Source: JAPOUP01 sp965199865 (GTDB lineage Bacteria; Pseudomonadota; Alphaproteobacteria; Rhodobacterales; Rhodobacteraceae). From it: a DNA stretch of 64,000 nt. The position numbers were made by a program, and so were the translations under genes. Below, one piece after another: positions 1 through 8,905 of the stretch. Position 1 is the stretch's first letter. Each line of letters opens with the position of its first letter. The notes beneath the pieces are model-generated. The model was not told the origin of the DNA. It saw only the letters and a list, made by a program, of their open reading frames with translations, and made no database searches. The stretch lies in the NCBI GenBank assembly GCA_965199865.1, contig CBDATU010000011.1, positions 62,001 to 126,000 of the forward strand. Reading direction: 5' to 3'.

Positions 1-582
1 CTGCCCGTGACGGTGGTCTCCGCCATCGAGGAGAACCCGCCGAAGCGCGTCGCGAAGGGAGGGGAGGCGCTGCACTGGATGCTCCTGTCCAACGAGGGCG
101 GCGACGGCATGCGGACGGCGGAGACCGCCCTGAGGCGCTACGAACTGCGCTGGCGCATCGAGGAATACTTTAGGGCCCTGAAGACGGGGACGAGGATAAA
201 GGACCGCAGGCTCGACGCCGCCGACGACCTGCGCAGATGCCTCGCCTTCGACGCGATAACCGCGTTCCGGGTCTGGGACCTCCAGCTTCTGGCGCGGGAG
301 AGCCCCGACAGCCCGGCGGACCGCCATGTCAGCCCGGAAAGCGTCGAGGCGGTGGTCATTCACGCCGCGTATGAGCGCGTCATCGGCCAGAGGGCGCCGC
401 CGGAGCCGGACATGAGCGTGGCGCGCTACGTCACGCTCGTCGCCGGCCTCGCCGGGTTCCGCCCGACGAAGCGCCAGCCCCTGCCCGGAACCCAGAAGCT
501 ATGGCAGGGCCTGCGCATCCTCAACGTCGCGGAAACCCATGCCAGGGCCATACGGGCCCGGACGGAGCGGAGAAGGGAATGA
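1..582 (+). CDS. IS4-family (Tn5-like) transposase, C-terminal part
   Basis: The reading frame is open from base 1 and ends at 582. It matches, essentially residue for residue, the C-terminal 193 residues of the transposase at 24103-26355. It holds the YELRWRIEEYFRALK segment, which is the Y-(2)-R-(3)-E-(6)-K signature carrying the catalytic glutamate of IS4-family DDE transposases. The two catalytic aspartates lie upstream, outside the window. Whether this copy is intact cannot be seen. The gene points away from the window edge, toward the GntR locus. Confidence 0.9.
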   Translation: MPVTVVSAIEENPPKRVAKGGEALHWMLLSNEGGDGMRTAETALRRYELRWRIEEYFRALKTGTRIKDRRLDAADDLRRCLAFDAITAFRVWDLQLLARESPDSPADRHVSPESVEAVVIHAAYERVIGQRAPPEPDMSVARYVTLVAGLAGFRPTKRQPLPGTQKLWQGLRILNVAETHARAIRARTERRRE

Positions 583-608
583 GCCGGTCAAGTATGTGGT
601 AGTGACAG
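1..608 (+). mobile_element. Right part of Tn5-like IS (type A), cut by window edge
   Basis: This is the 3' end of the same IS that is complete at 24077-26407 and interrupted at 28509-33193. It ends in the terminal sequence GGTAGTGACAG at 598-608. It lies inside an older IS1634-like transposase remnant that resumes at 609. Only the C-terminal third of the element is in view, so the far end and the target duplication cannot be checked. Confidence 0.9.
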
Positions 609-1205
609 CACCAGAGCCGGTGGGGTGACCTCGCCCTCGCCGTGACCGACGACGGCCTCCGCTGGAGCCGCAGGCAGGCCCGCATGCGGGAAGAGGCGCG
701 GCTCGATGGAATCCAAGTCATCCGCACCAGCCCCGGTCCCGGGGGCATTGGAACAGACCGGGCCGTGGCCGCCTACAGGGTCCTCGCAGCCGTGGAGCGC
801 GCGTTCCGGACCGTCAGGTCGCATCCCGGCATCCGCCCCGTCCACGTCCACGGCACCGATCATGTCCGCGCCCATGTCTTCCCGTGCATGCTGGCCTACC
901 ACCTCAAGTGGCACATGCGTCTGAGCCTGGCGCCGCTGCCGTTCGGGGAAGGCGACCGCGAGGATGCCCGCGCCAGACGCCGGACACCGGGCGGGCCGGC
1001 CCAGATCCCGGACAGCGCCAGTGCCAGGCCAGCCGCAAAGCCACGCCTGACGGGCTTCCGGTGCACGGAATCCCGCCCCTGCCCGACGACCTGTCCACCA
1101 TCATGTGGCCGCTAGGCAACCCCGATGCCGGGCTGACCACCGTCACCCAACCCACTCGCCAACAGGCCCGGGCGTTCCAGCTTCTCGATGTCACTCCACG
1201 GCCAG
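609..1205 (+). pseudogene. IS1634/IS4-superfamily transposase remnant
   Basis: The translation at about 642-970 reads DGIQVIRTS, then VERAFRTVRSHPGIRPVHVHG, then HVRAHVFPCMLAYHLKWHMR. This is the C-terminal catalytic region (E of VERAF) of large DDE transposases of the IS1634 type. The frame then shifts at about 970-1050. The tail continues in another frame as LPVHGIPPLPDDL and ARAFQLLDVTPRP, close to the usual C-terminus of these proteins. The 5' part is cut off by the Tn5-like IS end at 608. This is dead DNA, and a different, more decayed element from the IS1634 copy at 22-34 kb. Confidence 0.75.
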
Positions 1206-1374
1206 AAGTTCCCTTGAGAGGGACAGGACAGACATCCGCCAATCCGCGCCGAAACAGCGTTATGTCAATGGGTTGACGCCAAGGTTCGGCCTTTCACCTT
1301 GGTGAAGTTCCGTTTAAGGTCAGGATAACAGGCTGACCGAGAAAAGCCAGATGGTTGGATCAAAGGAACGAGCG

Positions 1375-2169
1375 ATGATCGGTGGGCTCGACCCCAAGAG
1401 CCCGGTGCCGCTTTATCATCAGATTTTTCTTCGCTATAGGCACCTCATCCAGACCGGGCAGCTAAGTAAGGGAGATCGGTTGCCCAGTGAGAATGCGCTG
1501 GAAGAAGCGGTTGGCGTGTCTCGTATCACTGCCAAGCGCGCCATGGATGAGCTCGCGAATGAAGGACTGGTCACGCGCGAAAGGGGGCGAGGGACTACAG
1601 TCATTCACACGGCTTCAGCGACCAGTGTTTCGGCGGATATCTCGGGACTTGTAAACACGCTGGTGGCAATTGGTGAATCCACCGATGTCGAACTTCTGGC
1701 ATTTGACTATGTCGGCGCTCCATCAATGATCGCAGCGGAGATGGGAATTGAGGTCGGCACCATGGTGCAGCGGGCCGAACGCCGTCGCCTAAAAGGCGGT
1801 AAGCCGTTTTCTTACATTGTTACGTACATTCCTGAAGATATTGGGAAAACATTCACACAAGAGGCGCTCACGGAAAGCCCTATCCTGTCTTTGATCGAAG
1901 CGGCGGGACATACCATCGAAGAAGCCGATCAGGCCGTTTCGGCGCTGGATGCGCCGCCGGAGATCAGCACATATCTGCATGTTCCCGAAAACTCGGCATT
2001 GCTGAACGTTAAACGCATCGTGCGAAATAGCGAGGGAAGGGTCGTTCAGCGCATCGAGGTGTTCTATCGCCCGGACGTGTATCGGCTTCATATCAATCTG
2101 ACACGGATAACCCCGGGCGAAGGTCCGGAAATCTGGGCTACACGCGATCAATCCGTACCAATGGAGTGA
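1375..2169 (+). CDS. GntR-family regulator, HutC/UTRA type
   Basis: The product is a one-component transcription regulator. The N-terminal winged helix-turn-helix (about residues 5-75) contains PLYHQIF, GDRLPSENALEEAVGVSR and TAKRAMDELANEGLV, typical of GntR. The rest (about 95-235) is a UTRA effector domain with the usual AERRRLKGGKPFSYIVTYIP stretch. I chose the ATG at 1375 because AAAGGAA lies 6 bases upstream; an in-frame ATG at 1351 lacks such a site. It leads the catabolic locus that follows, with the racemase-like gene 57 bases downstream on the same strand, so it probably controls these genes. The effector is unknown; a carboxylate ligand would suit the context. Confidence 0.9.
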   Translation: MIGGLDPKSPVPLYHQIFLRYRHLIQTGQLSKGDRLPSENALEEAVGVSRITAKRAMDELANEGLVTRERGRGTTVIHTASATSVSADISGLVNTLVAIGESTDVELLAFDYVGAPSMIAAEMGIEVGTMVQRAERRRLKGGKPFSYIVTYIPEDIGKTFTQEALTESPILSLIEAAGHTIEEADQAVSALDAPPEISTYLHVPENSALLNVKRIVRNSEGRVVQRIEVFYRPDVYRLHINLTRITPGEGPEIWATRDQSVPME

Positions 2170-2226
2170 GTACGTACGGAACTTACCCGGGATAGGTTGG
2201 GTCGCGCGGTGGGAAGGAAAGCCGAG

Positions 2227-3036
2227 ATGAGTGAAGCGTTAACTGGGCAAAGGCCGTACGAGGCGACACAATACAGTCCGGCAGGGTTGTTGGGTGTGTT
2301 GACGCCACAGGCGAACACGACCGTCGAAACCGAACTGTCAATCCTGCTCCCCCCCGGGTTCGGAATGGCTACGGCCCGTCTCGTAAGTTCAGGATCGAGC
2401 ATGTCCGAACGGTTGATCGACTATGTTGAGCAACAGAATTCAGCACTCGGTCAGTTTGCGAACATACCGTTGTCGGCAGCCATCTTCGCCTGTACCGGAG
2501 CGGCGTATCTGGTGGAGCCTGCCGAGGAACGTCGCAAACGTGAGGCGATCGAGGGTCGGCATGGCTACCCATTTGTGACAGCTGCCGACGCCGTTTCGGA
2601 CGCGGTTACCGCACTTGGCGTTCAGCGCGTTGGCGTGGTCAGCCCTTACGGTGAAGCGCTGCACAGAAGATCGTTGGTGTATTGGGAAAAGCGTGGACTT
2701 GTGCCGCATGTGGTCAGCCGCATCGAGGGCAGAACCAGTGCTTTCCATCCGATTTACTCGATCCATGCCAACTCAGTATGCGATGCTTACGGGCGGATGC
2801 TGAATGAGGATGTGGACTGTGTGCTGATTCTGGGGACGGGACTGCCGACCTTGCCGGTCATTGCGGCACGAACTGCGCCTGTGCCGGTCCTCTCTACCAA
2901 TCTCTGCCTGATGTGGCGGGCTTGTGTGGCATTGAACCGTGATGAATTGACGGCCAGCGGTTTGCAGGCATGGCTTGGGCCCAAGGCGCACTGGCTGCCG
3001 CGTTTCCGGCTCTGCACGTCTCAATCGGATGCGTGA
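2227..3036 (+). CDS. Asp/Glu racemase / arylmalonate decarboxylase-family enzyme
   Basis: At 269 residues it matches the maleate isomerase, arylmalonate decarboxylase and Asp/Glu racemase superfamily in length and pattern: LLGVLTPQANTTVETEL near the start, SGSSMSERL, then IFACTGAAYLV with the first catalytic cysteine. The place where maleate isomerases and racemases have the second cysteine reads LILGTGLPTLPVI, so that cysteine appears to be glycine or threonine. The start at 2227 follows GGAAGGAAA about 7-14 bases upstream; the 2197 start is weaker. Likely co-transcribed with the GntR gene and convergent with the SDR, whose stop is only 7 bases away. A role in isomerising or decarboxylating a small dicarboxylate is inferred; the substrate is unknown. 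Confidence 0.75.
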   Translation: MSEALTGQRPYEATQYSPAGLLGVLTPQANTTVETELSILLPPGFGMATARLVSSGSSMSERLIDYVEQQNSALGQFANIPLSAAIFACTGAAYLVEPAEERRKREAIEGRHGYPFVTAADAVSDAVTALGVQRVGVVSPYGEALHRRSLVYWEKRGLVPHVVSRIEGRTSAFHPIYSIHANSVCDAYGRMLNEDVDCVLILGTGLPTLPVIAARTAPVPVLSTNLCLMWRACVALNRDELTASGLQAWLGPKAHWLPRFRLCTSQSDA

Positions 3037-3043
3037 CCACTTG

Positions 3044-3790
3044 CTACTGCGCCAGGTATCCGCCGTCGATCACAAGGTTGGCCCCAGTCATGAACCGGGA
3101 TTCCCTGCCTGCCAAAAAAACGGCTGCGCCTGCAATGTCGTCGGGCCGCCCGATCCTGCCGATCGGATGCCTACCAGCAAGGGCCGCTTCGGCCGCTTCA
3201 ACACTGCCATAGCTTTCCAGAATGCGCGGCGTCAGCACAGCGCCCGGCGACAGGCTGTTGACGAGAACGCCATCACCGGCGTGATCCAACGCCAGAGCCC
3301 GAGTGAGCTGCAATATGGCGCCCTTGGTTGCGCAATAGGCAGCGTTCATGGGTGTCGCGACGGAGCCCAGTTGGGATGCTACGTTTATGATACGCCCCGA
3401 CCTACGGGAGATCATGCCCGGAAGAACCGCACGGCACATCAAAAAAACGCCGGTCACATTCACGTCGAAAGCTTCCTGAAACTCGGAATGTGTCAGATCG
3501 GTCACCGGCCCACGCGGCGTTCTTGCCGCGGCATTGTTGACAAGAATGTCAATGGGACCGAATTCGCCCAGCACCCGTTCGACGGCGACATGCACCGAAC
3601 GCTCGTCGGTAACGTCTACGGTGAAAGAACGCGCGCGCTGTCCGATCGCGGCAGCGGCAGAGGATGCGGCATCTTCGTTGCGGTCGAACACCGCAACCCG
3701 TGCGCCTTCCAGCGCATAACGGGCCGAAATTTCTTTCCCGATGCCCTGACCCGCTCCGGTCACGACCGCAACGCGATTGCCAAGCTGCAT
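3044..3790 (-). CDS. Short-chain dehydrogenase/reductase (SDR)
   Basis: This is a classical SDR of 248 residues: cofactor motif TGAGQGIG near residue 12, DVTD, NNAA at about 86, the active-site serine in INVASQ, and YCATK (YxxxK), ending in the common FMTGANLVIDGGYLAQ. The start at 3790 is preceded by AGGAGG with good spacing; an upstream in-frame ATG at 3832 is not supported. It is divergent from the CMD-like gene at 3921 and convergent with the racemase-like gene. Expected to oxidise or reduce an alcohol/carbonyl with NAD(P). It sits in the GntR locus, so it probably acts in the same pathway. Confidence 0.9.
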   Translation of the reverse strand: MQLGNRVAVVTGAGQGIGKEISARYALEGARVAVFDRNEDAASSAAAAIGQRARSFTVDVTDERSVHVAVERVLGEFGPIDILVNNAAARTPRGPVTDLTHSEFQEAFDVNVTGVFLMCRAVLPGMISRRSGRIINVASQLGSVATPMNAAYCATKGAILQLTRALALDHAGDGVLVNSLSPGAVLTPRILESYGSVEAAEAALAGRHPIGRIGRPDDIAGAAVFLAGRESRFMTGANLVIDGGYLAQ

Positions 3791-3920
3791 TGCTCTGCCT
3801 CCTGCCGACCGCAAACTGCGGCGCTTCAGCACTATAGCGACCGGGGTCTGCCGTTCAAATCACTTTGGCGGAACCGGCAACCACAACCTCAATGACCTAG
3901 TGCAGAAAGGGAGGAGAGAA

Positions 3921-4664
3921 ATGTCGCCCGCGGCAAAGGACTATCGGCCGAAAACCGTAACTGAAGTTGAACATGCGCTTACCGTGATCCGTGAGAAGCG
4001 AGGGTATCTGCTGCCGCACCATGGATTGCTTGCGGTTTCGGCGCCCGCGTTGCTCGAGGCCTATGATGCGACCTATACGGAAATGACGCTGCGTCCGCGC
4101 GCCATGTCCGAACGGGAAAAAGAGATTGTCTGGCTGATCATTCTCATTGCGACGGAAGAAGAGATCGCGACGCATCACATTGACAGATTGCTCAAAGGGG
4201 GTGGATTCCTCAGTGATGTGTCGGCAGCCTTGGCCCTGGCAGCATGGGCCTCAGGCGCGGGGTTGCATCGGTTTGTGGGCCGGCACTGGGGAGTGCATCT
4301 CGACGGGTTCGACGCCATCGACAGCTATCGTGAGGGGTTAGCGCCACTGGTAGGAAAATTCTGCATCGAACCGTGGGTCGCGGAGGTGGGTCTGGCGGCC
4401 GCGCATCAGTGCCACCGCCGCTGGGATTGGGTTGCTGAACATATCAAAGGTGCCTATCGTGCGGGCGTTCAGGAGGATGCGCTGGCTGAGGGGCTGAGCC
4501 TGGCGATGTTTCCCGGCGGCGTCCCCAATTTTGTCGACTCCTGCGATATATGGCGGAGGCTGGTCATCGAAGGAGCGGTGACGGCGACACCCCCTTATGC
4601 TGCGTGGGCCCGTCTGACAGGTCAGGGTGGATTTGATGAAGCCGCCGGGCTTGTCAGGTCGTGA
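3921..4664 (+). CDS. Carboxymuconolactone decarboxylase (CMD/AhpD-like) family protein
   Basis: The protein has 247 residues. The central SEREKEIVWLIILIATEEEIATHHIDRLLKGG region has the helical CMD pattern, and a second, less clear repeat lies in the C-terminal half. The CxxC found in AhpD-type peroxidases is absent, so a redox role is unlikely. The start at 3921 follows GGGAGGAGAGAA. Its stop overlaps the next gene in a GTGA junction, so the two are translationally coupled. Known members act on lactones or reduce peroxides. Here the role is open and is most simply a step in the same catabolic route as the GMC enzyme. Confidence 0.7.
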   Translation: MSPAAKDYRPKTVTEVEHALTVIREKRGYLLPHHGLLAVSAPALLEAYDATYTEMTLRPRAMSEREKEIVWLIILIATEEEIATHHIDRLLKGGGFLSDVSAALALAAWASGAGLHRFVGRHWGVHLDGFDAIDSYREGLAPLVGKFCIEPWVAEVGLAAAHQCHRRWDWVAEHIKGAYRAGVQEDALAEGLSLAMFPGGVPNFVDSCDIWRRLVIEGAVTATPPYAAWARLTGQGGFDEAAGLVRS

Positions 4665-6277
4665 GACATCATCGGTACACACATATCGTCGTGGGTGCCG
4701 GGACGGCGGGCTCCATACTCGCCGCGCGCCTGAGCGAAAACCCCGACTTCGAGGTGCTGCTGATCGAGGCTGGTGGTCATGGCCGATACGACCCAATACT
4801 GAAGATTCCGATCATGACCGGTTTGCTGCTGAGGGGGAACCGTCATGTCTGGCGGTACGTTTCAGGGCCTGAGCGGGGTCTTGGCGGGCGTCAGGTGGAT
4901 TTGCCCCGTGGAAAGGTCATGGGTGGGTCTTCGGCCATTAATGGCATGGTTTACGTTCGCGGCCTACCGTTGGATTACAATCTTTGGGCACAATCGGGCA
5001 TGCCCGAATGGTCATGGGACAGCGTCAAACCTTTCTTCCTAAAGTCCGAAAGGTTTCAGGGCCCAGGAGACCCCGCAAACCACGGCATTGAAGGCCCGCT
5101 TTCGGTATCGCGCAGAGGCCGCCCGGTCAGCCCATTGGCGGAAGCGTTTGTGCAGGCAGGTATCGAGGCAGGATATCCTTACGCCGAGGATTTCAACGCC
5201 GACGATCCGGAAGGGTTTGGATACTACCATTTTACGAATCGAAACGGATATCGGGTAACGACGGCAACGGCATTCCTGAACCCGGTTGCAGCCAGAGAAA
5301 ATCTCACGATTCTGACTAGACATGAGGTCAGCCGAATTCTCGTCAGACATGCCCGCGCCTATGGTATTGAACTGATCTCCGGCAGAGTGTCCCGGATCAT
5401 CGAAACGGATGGCGAAATCATCCTCTGCTGTGGTGCCGTAGGATCGCCGACCATCCTGATGCGCTCCGGTATCGGGCCAGCGGACCATCTCACCCACCTG
5501 GGCATTGTCGCCGTCCACGACAGTCCCAATGTCGGCGCAAACCTTCAGGACCATGTATTGATCCGGGTGACCCATCGGACCAGCGAGGATGTTTCGCTTC
5601 ATGGCCTGACACGACCTGACCGGGCTGCGTTGCGTTTCCTTCAGGCTTTGCTCTTCGGCAGCGGTCCGATGAACGTCTTCCCACTGGAGGCTGGCGCTTA
5701 CTGCCGCACGGGCGGGTCGGACGTGCCAACCATCCAAAGTCATTTCCTGCCGGCTCTTGGGAGCGACACGATCCGGTTCAACCCGTTCGCGAAACCTCCC
5801 CCCGGAACAGGTCCGGGTTTCATGGGCAATGCGTCGGTCATGCGGCCGCACAGCCGCGGACGTATCCGGTTGCGGGGGGCGGGCGTATCGGATCCGTTTG
5901 ACATTCGGGTGAACTATCTGAGTGATTCGCGTGACGTGGATGTTCTGGCCGACGCGCTCGACATGCTGCGCGACGTGTTTTCCCAGAAGGCTTTCAACGG
6001 CTTTCGCGGCCCGGAGCTTTCACCCGGGCGAGACATAAGGTCACGAGCCCAGAAGGAAAACTGGATCAGGCGTACGGCCAGCACCGTTCACCACCTCTGC
6101 GGAACCTGCCGTATGGGCGCTCACGCGTCGGATGTCGTCGACCCTCAGCTGAAAGTTCGCGGCATCGATGGACTGCGGGTGGTCGATGCTTCGATATTCC
6201 CGGCAATACCATCGACAAATACAGCGGCACCTTCGATGATGGTTGGAGAGAAAGCCGCTGAAATTCTTTGTCGGTAG
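4661..6277 (+). CDS. GMC-family FAD-dependent oxidoreductase (choline-dehydrogenase-like)
   Basis: The product has 538 residues. The N-terminal ADP-binding fold is HIVVGAGTAGSILAARLSE. The first GMC signature is GKVMGGSSAINGMVYVRG, the second GAVGSPTILMRSGIGP, and the C-terminal FAD/substrate part has HHLCGTCRMG followed by VVDASIFPAIPSTNTAAPSMM. It therefore oxidises an alcohol with FAD; choline and other alcohol dehydrogenases are the closest known functions. The GTG start at 4661 overlaps the stop of the CMD-like gene (GTGA), showing a two-gene operon. The substrate is unknown. The gene looks complete. Confidence 0.88.
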   Translation: MRHHRYTHIVVGAGTAGSILAARLSENPDFEVLLIEAGGHGRYDPILKIPIMTGLLLRGNRHVWRYVSGPERGLGGRQVDLPRGKVMGGSSAINGMVYVRGLPLDYNLWAQSGMPEWSWDSVKPFFLKSERFQGPGDPANHGIEGPLSVSRRGRPVSPLAEAFVQAGIEAGYPYAEDFNADDPEGFGYYHFTNRNGYRVTTATAFLNPVAARENLTILTRHEVSRILVRHARAYGIELISGRVSRIIETDGEIILCCGAVGSPTILMRSGIGPADHLTHLGIVAVHDSPNVGANLQDHVLIRVTHRTSEDVSLHGLTRPDRAALRFLQALLFGSGPMNVFPLEAGAYCRTGGSDVPTIQSHFLPALGSDTIRFNPFAKPPPGTGPGFMGNASVMRPHSRGRIRLRGAGVSDPFDIRVNYLSDSRDVDVLADALDMLRDVFSQKAFNGFRGPELSPGRDIRSRAQKENWIRRTASTVHHLCGTCRMGAHASDVVDPQLKVRGIDGLRVVDASIFPAIPSTNTAAPSMMVGEKAAEILCR

Positions 6278-6449
6278 CAGAGGTTCCCGCTGAATTTTGG
6301 GAATCATGTACCGAAGTCACGCTTGCCCCGAATTGGCTCGTACGCATCCATTCGTGGCGGGCGGGGAACCTTCAGGCGTTCCTGTCTCTGAGCAGACCAT
6401 GCATCGATGGCCGAAGTACAGCAACACAAAATGGGGGTAGCGGGTTGGA

Positions 6450-6474
6450 GTATCGCATGAAATTCATGCGATAC
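6450..6474. repeat. Perfect inverted repeat GTATCGCATGAA / TTCATGCGATAC
   Basis: Two 12-base arms face each other around a single A at 6462. The right arm followed by CCCCTA recurs as a direct repeat at 6593-6609, and a close variant (TTCACGCGATACCCCTA) sits near 38955. It could be a transposon end, a MITE arm or an operator. Confidence 0.7.
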
Positions 6475-6489
6475 CCCTAAGGGGATGAC

Positions 6490-6624
6490 ATGCCGGACTG
6501 GAAAGACGTGGTTTTTCATGGTACCGCTCTCCGGTTCGAGCCGTTCTGCAGCCTGGATCAGATAGCCGCCGTCCGCGCAGTCGCACCCGCCATTCATGCG
6601 ATACCCCTACCTGAAACCCCTTGA
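6490..6624 (+). pseudogene. Small coding remnant related to 38.85-38.97 kb
   Basis: An open frame of 44 residues begins MPDWKDVVFHGTAL and ends AIHAIPLPETP. A second locus near 38850-38965 reads DWNDFVV, and in a shifted frame FHGTAP, then a similar end (IHAIPLP) with clear DNA similarity. Two copies conserved at peptide level suggest the debris of one gene family, perhaps an IS accessory gene. I do not recognise the family. Confidence 0.35.
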
Positions 6625-7299
6625 AACGAGACATGGATGCTTCAGTCTACTGCTTCGAGGTCCCGTCCATGCAAACCAAGACCCCGTCCCCGGCGTACTC
6701 CCTCCGGTAGGTGTAGGGAACCTGCACCATCCAAGCAACCAGCTCACCGCTCCTGCGGGCCGGAAAGCGGTAATGCTGCGTTCTGCACGGTCTGAGGCAG
6801 TTTTTCCAGCTTCTGCCACACCTCTCCAGACAGACGCTCCCGCCGGTTTCCAGTTCAAAGAGACGGTCGGCGGGTTGCCTCATGGTCCATATGGCGCCCC
6901 CCCCCAAGCGGTTCGCCGCAGCCCGTGGCGACCGGTCTCGCCTCCGAAGCGCCGGCAGGGCTGCGCTTCCCGCGGTTCTCCTGTTCCTTACGCCCGGGTG
7001 CGCGCTCTAGGACATCATTGACGCAGCGCCTGCGAAGACGCCCGGCTGCGGTGGGTGTTCTCCTTCGGCTCTCACCTTTCCGCCTCTTCGGAAATCACCC
7101 TGTCGACCCGTTCTGCGGCCATTGGTTCCGCTCCTGTCCCACTTGGCCTGCCCGTCCTCCGCTATCGACCCGTTCCGCGGACGCAACGAGCTTTCCGTTC
7201 ATGGTGGACATGGTTCCGGACCCGTATGGCACATCACTGCTGTGGAGGAAAGATCAGTCATTTAACGTGGTTGAGACACTAGATCCCGCAGGCTGATAC

Positions 7300-8547
7300 A
7301 TGAACTTGGCCGGTTTGCTCCAAATCCAGAACCTAAACACGACGCCATACGTTCTCCAGGAATTTGTGATGGTGCCAGAATTCTTCGCACTAATGCCGGA
7401 TGTATCGGGCTTAGTGCTCGTGGAAATGCAAGACCCAGTGGATGACATGGCAAGACATGTTGATCACAATCTGGCGATCCTGATAGCACACTATGCGGAC
7501 ATGCGGCTGGTAAGGCTCTCCAAACATTGTAAAGATCGCGTGGGCCCCACGAAACATCGGCAATCAGGACAAGGTATTACATGTCAACATTATGAGCGCG
7601 GAACCTCTTACCGGAACTATGATCAGGGCATCCTCCAGAACAGACTTCTAATCCTACAAACCTTCAGAACGGGCCAATTGGTTCAACGTTTTTGCTTATC
7701 CATCTTTATTTTTGCCGCTTCGATCAGCTCAGGACCGGTAATCTCACTTTGTCTGACTACAGCCACCCTCTCCAAAAGGCAGTAACATCCGGACCAAGCA
7801 TGAACCGACGCATCTGGTTGCTGTCTCTATACAGCTTCGAGGATGCGGCTCAGTTCCCGTAACGAAAAATTATGACATCTTTTCTCAGGGAAGATATATT
7901 AGCAAAGAGAAGCTGTTACGCGGGCCAGTTCGAGTGCCGATTTGTGGTTCAGGGAATAGTTGCTAATGAAAAGGATAGGAATGCCTTAAACCCAAATTAC
8001 CTCATTAACTACCACAAGGAGCAGAAGTTTCTAGAGAGTGGATTAGACGAGGTTCCCTGGATTTGGTTTGCGGCTGATCTATTCAATGAGTAGACACCAG
8101 AAAACACCGACATGGCCTATGGTGCGGAATGGTCTGTTCCAATTCTACTTTGCTCGGCTGGTAATCATGCGGCCTTACACTCACAATTCGGTGTTTGTTT
8201 ACAATCTGTTATGTCGAATGCCAACGAAACGATAGAATTGAGTGGGGCTAAGTCTCACCATCCTGATGTCGAACATCAAAGATCCAAAGGTTCCGAAGGT
8301 ATTCGGAGGATGAAGCCAAACTTAGGTCTCTATGGTTCTGAAGAACGGCCGAGCCTTGTGTAAAGGAGTTTCTGGAGAGATGGCATGGTGTAAGTGGATA
8401 ATCATTAACTGAACCGTGTGATCTGTTGGGAGGTCGTGTCGCGAATTTGGTGAAAATTCGAAAACGGTGCAATTTCCGGGTGAACATGGTTTCCTCCGAT
8501 CAGGCGGCGAGGTCAAGAGGGACGGGCCCGGTCGGCAGGGACAGCGT
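7300..8547. other. AT-richer segment with short frames, no recognised gene
   Basis: Base composition drops visibly compared with both sides. Plus-strand frames at 7300-7785 (161 residues) and 7872-8093 (73 residues, starting MTSFLREDILAKRSC) are open, but neither resembles a family I know, and the first has an unlikely composition. The segment is probably horizontally acquired and decayed. Confidence 0.4.
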
Positions 8548-8850
8548 CTACCAGCCGTCAACCTTTCGCAACCGGATCTGACCCGATGCCAGGAGCGCCC
8601 AGAGCAGCATGGGCACGGTCTCCGCGCAGGGTAGCATCGTCTGGGTCTTTATCCGCCTCCGGAATTCGCCGTCGGTCCTCTCGATGGCGTTGGTGGTCCG
8701 CGCCGATCTCCACTGCGACGGGTCGAGCCGGGTGAACGTGAACAGCCGGTCGCCCGCCTCGTCCAGGCTGTCGGCGACGGCCCGGCACTTTTTCCTCCAC
8801 TTCTTCAGGAACGCCCTGCGGCGGCGCTGGATCCTGTATGTCTGAACCAA
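8548..8850 (-). pseudogene. IS256-family (Mutator) transposase, C-terminal fragment
   Basis: About 95 residues show the end of an IS256-type transposase: FLKKWRKKCRAVADSLDEAGDRLF, then SARTTNAIERTDGEFRRRIKTQ and ALLASGQIRLRKVDGW. The TTNAIER segment carries the catalytic glutamate of the family. The N-terminal three quarters are missing; the homology stops near 8845, where an unrelated segment with DnaA-box-like sites begins. The fragment is inactive. Confidence 0.85.
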
Positions 8851-8874
8851 TCAGAAAGAATCCTGAGGATGATG

Positions 8875-8905
8875 TTGTGGAAAGTTTTCCACACCTGTGG
8901 AAAAC
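8875..8905. promoter_or_regulatory. Cluster of three alternating DnaA-box-like sites
   Basis: TTGTGGAAA (8875-8883), GTTTTCCACA (8884-8893) and TGTGGAAAAC (8896-8905) follow one another in alternating orientation. The last two form a perfect 10-base inverted repeat with a CC spacer. TTTTCCACA differs by one base from the TTATCCACA DnaA box. The sites could belong to a replication origin fragment or a DnaA-controlled promoter, but no rep, parA or dnaA gene is beside them. Confidence 0.45.

Larger units (their letters stand above)
6278..7299. other. Gene-poor region downstream of the GMC gene
   Basis: No convincing gene. It holds a perfect inverted repeat at 6450-6474, a small coding remnant at 6490-6624 and several short open frames without family resemblance. 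A minus-strand frame at about 6650-6907 with several cysteines (RLFELETGGSVCLERCGRSW) may be a decayed transposon gene, but I cannot name it. Confidence 0.5.

Noticed and set aside
2975..3895. Plus-strand open frame of 306 codons
   Set aside because: Antisense to the SDR gene, which has all its catalytic motifs on the minus strand.
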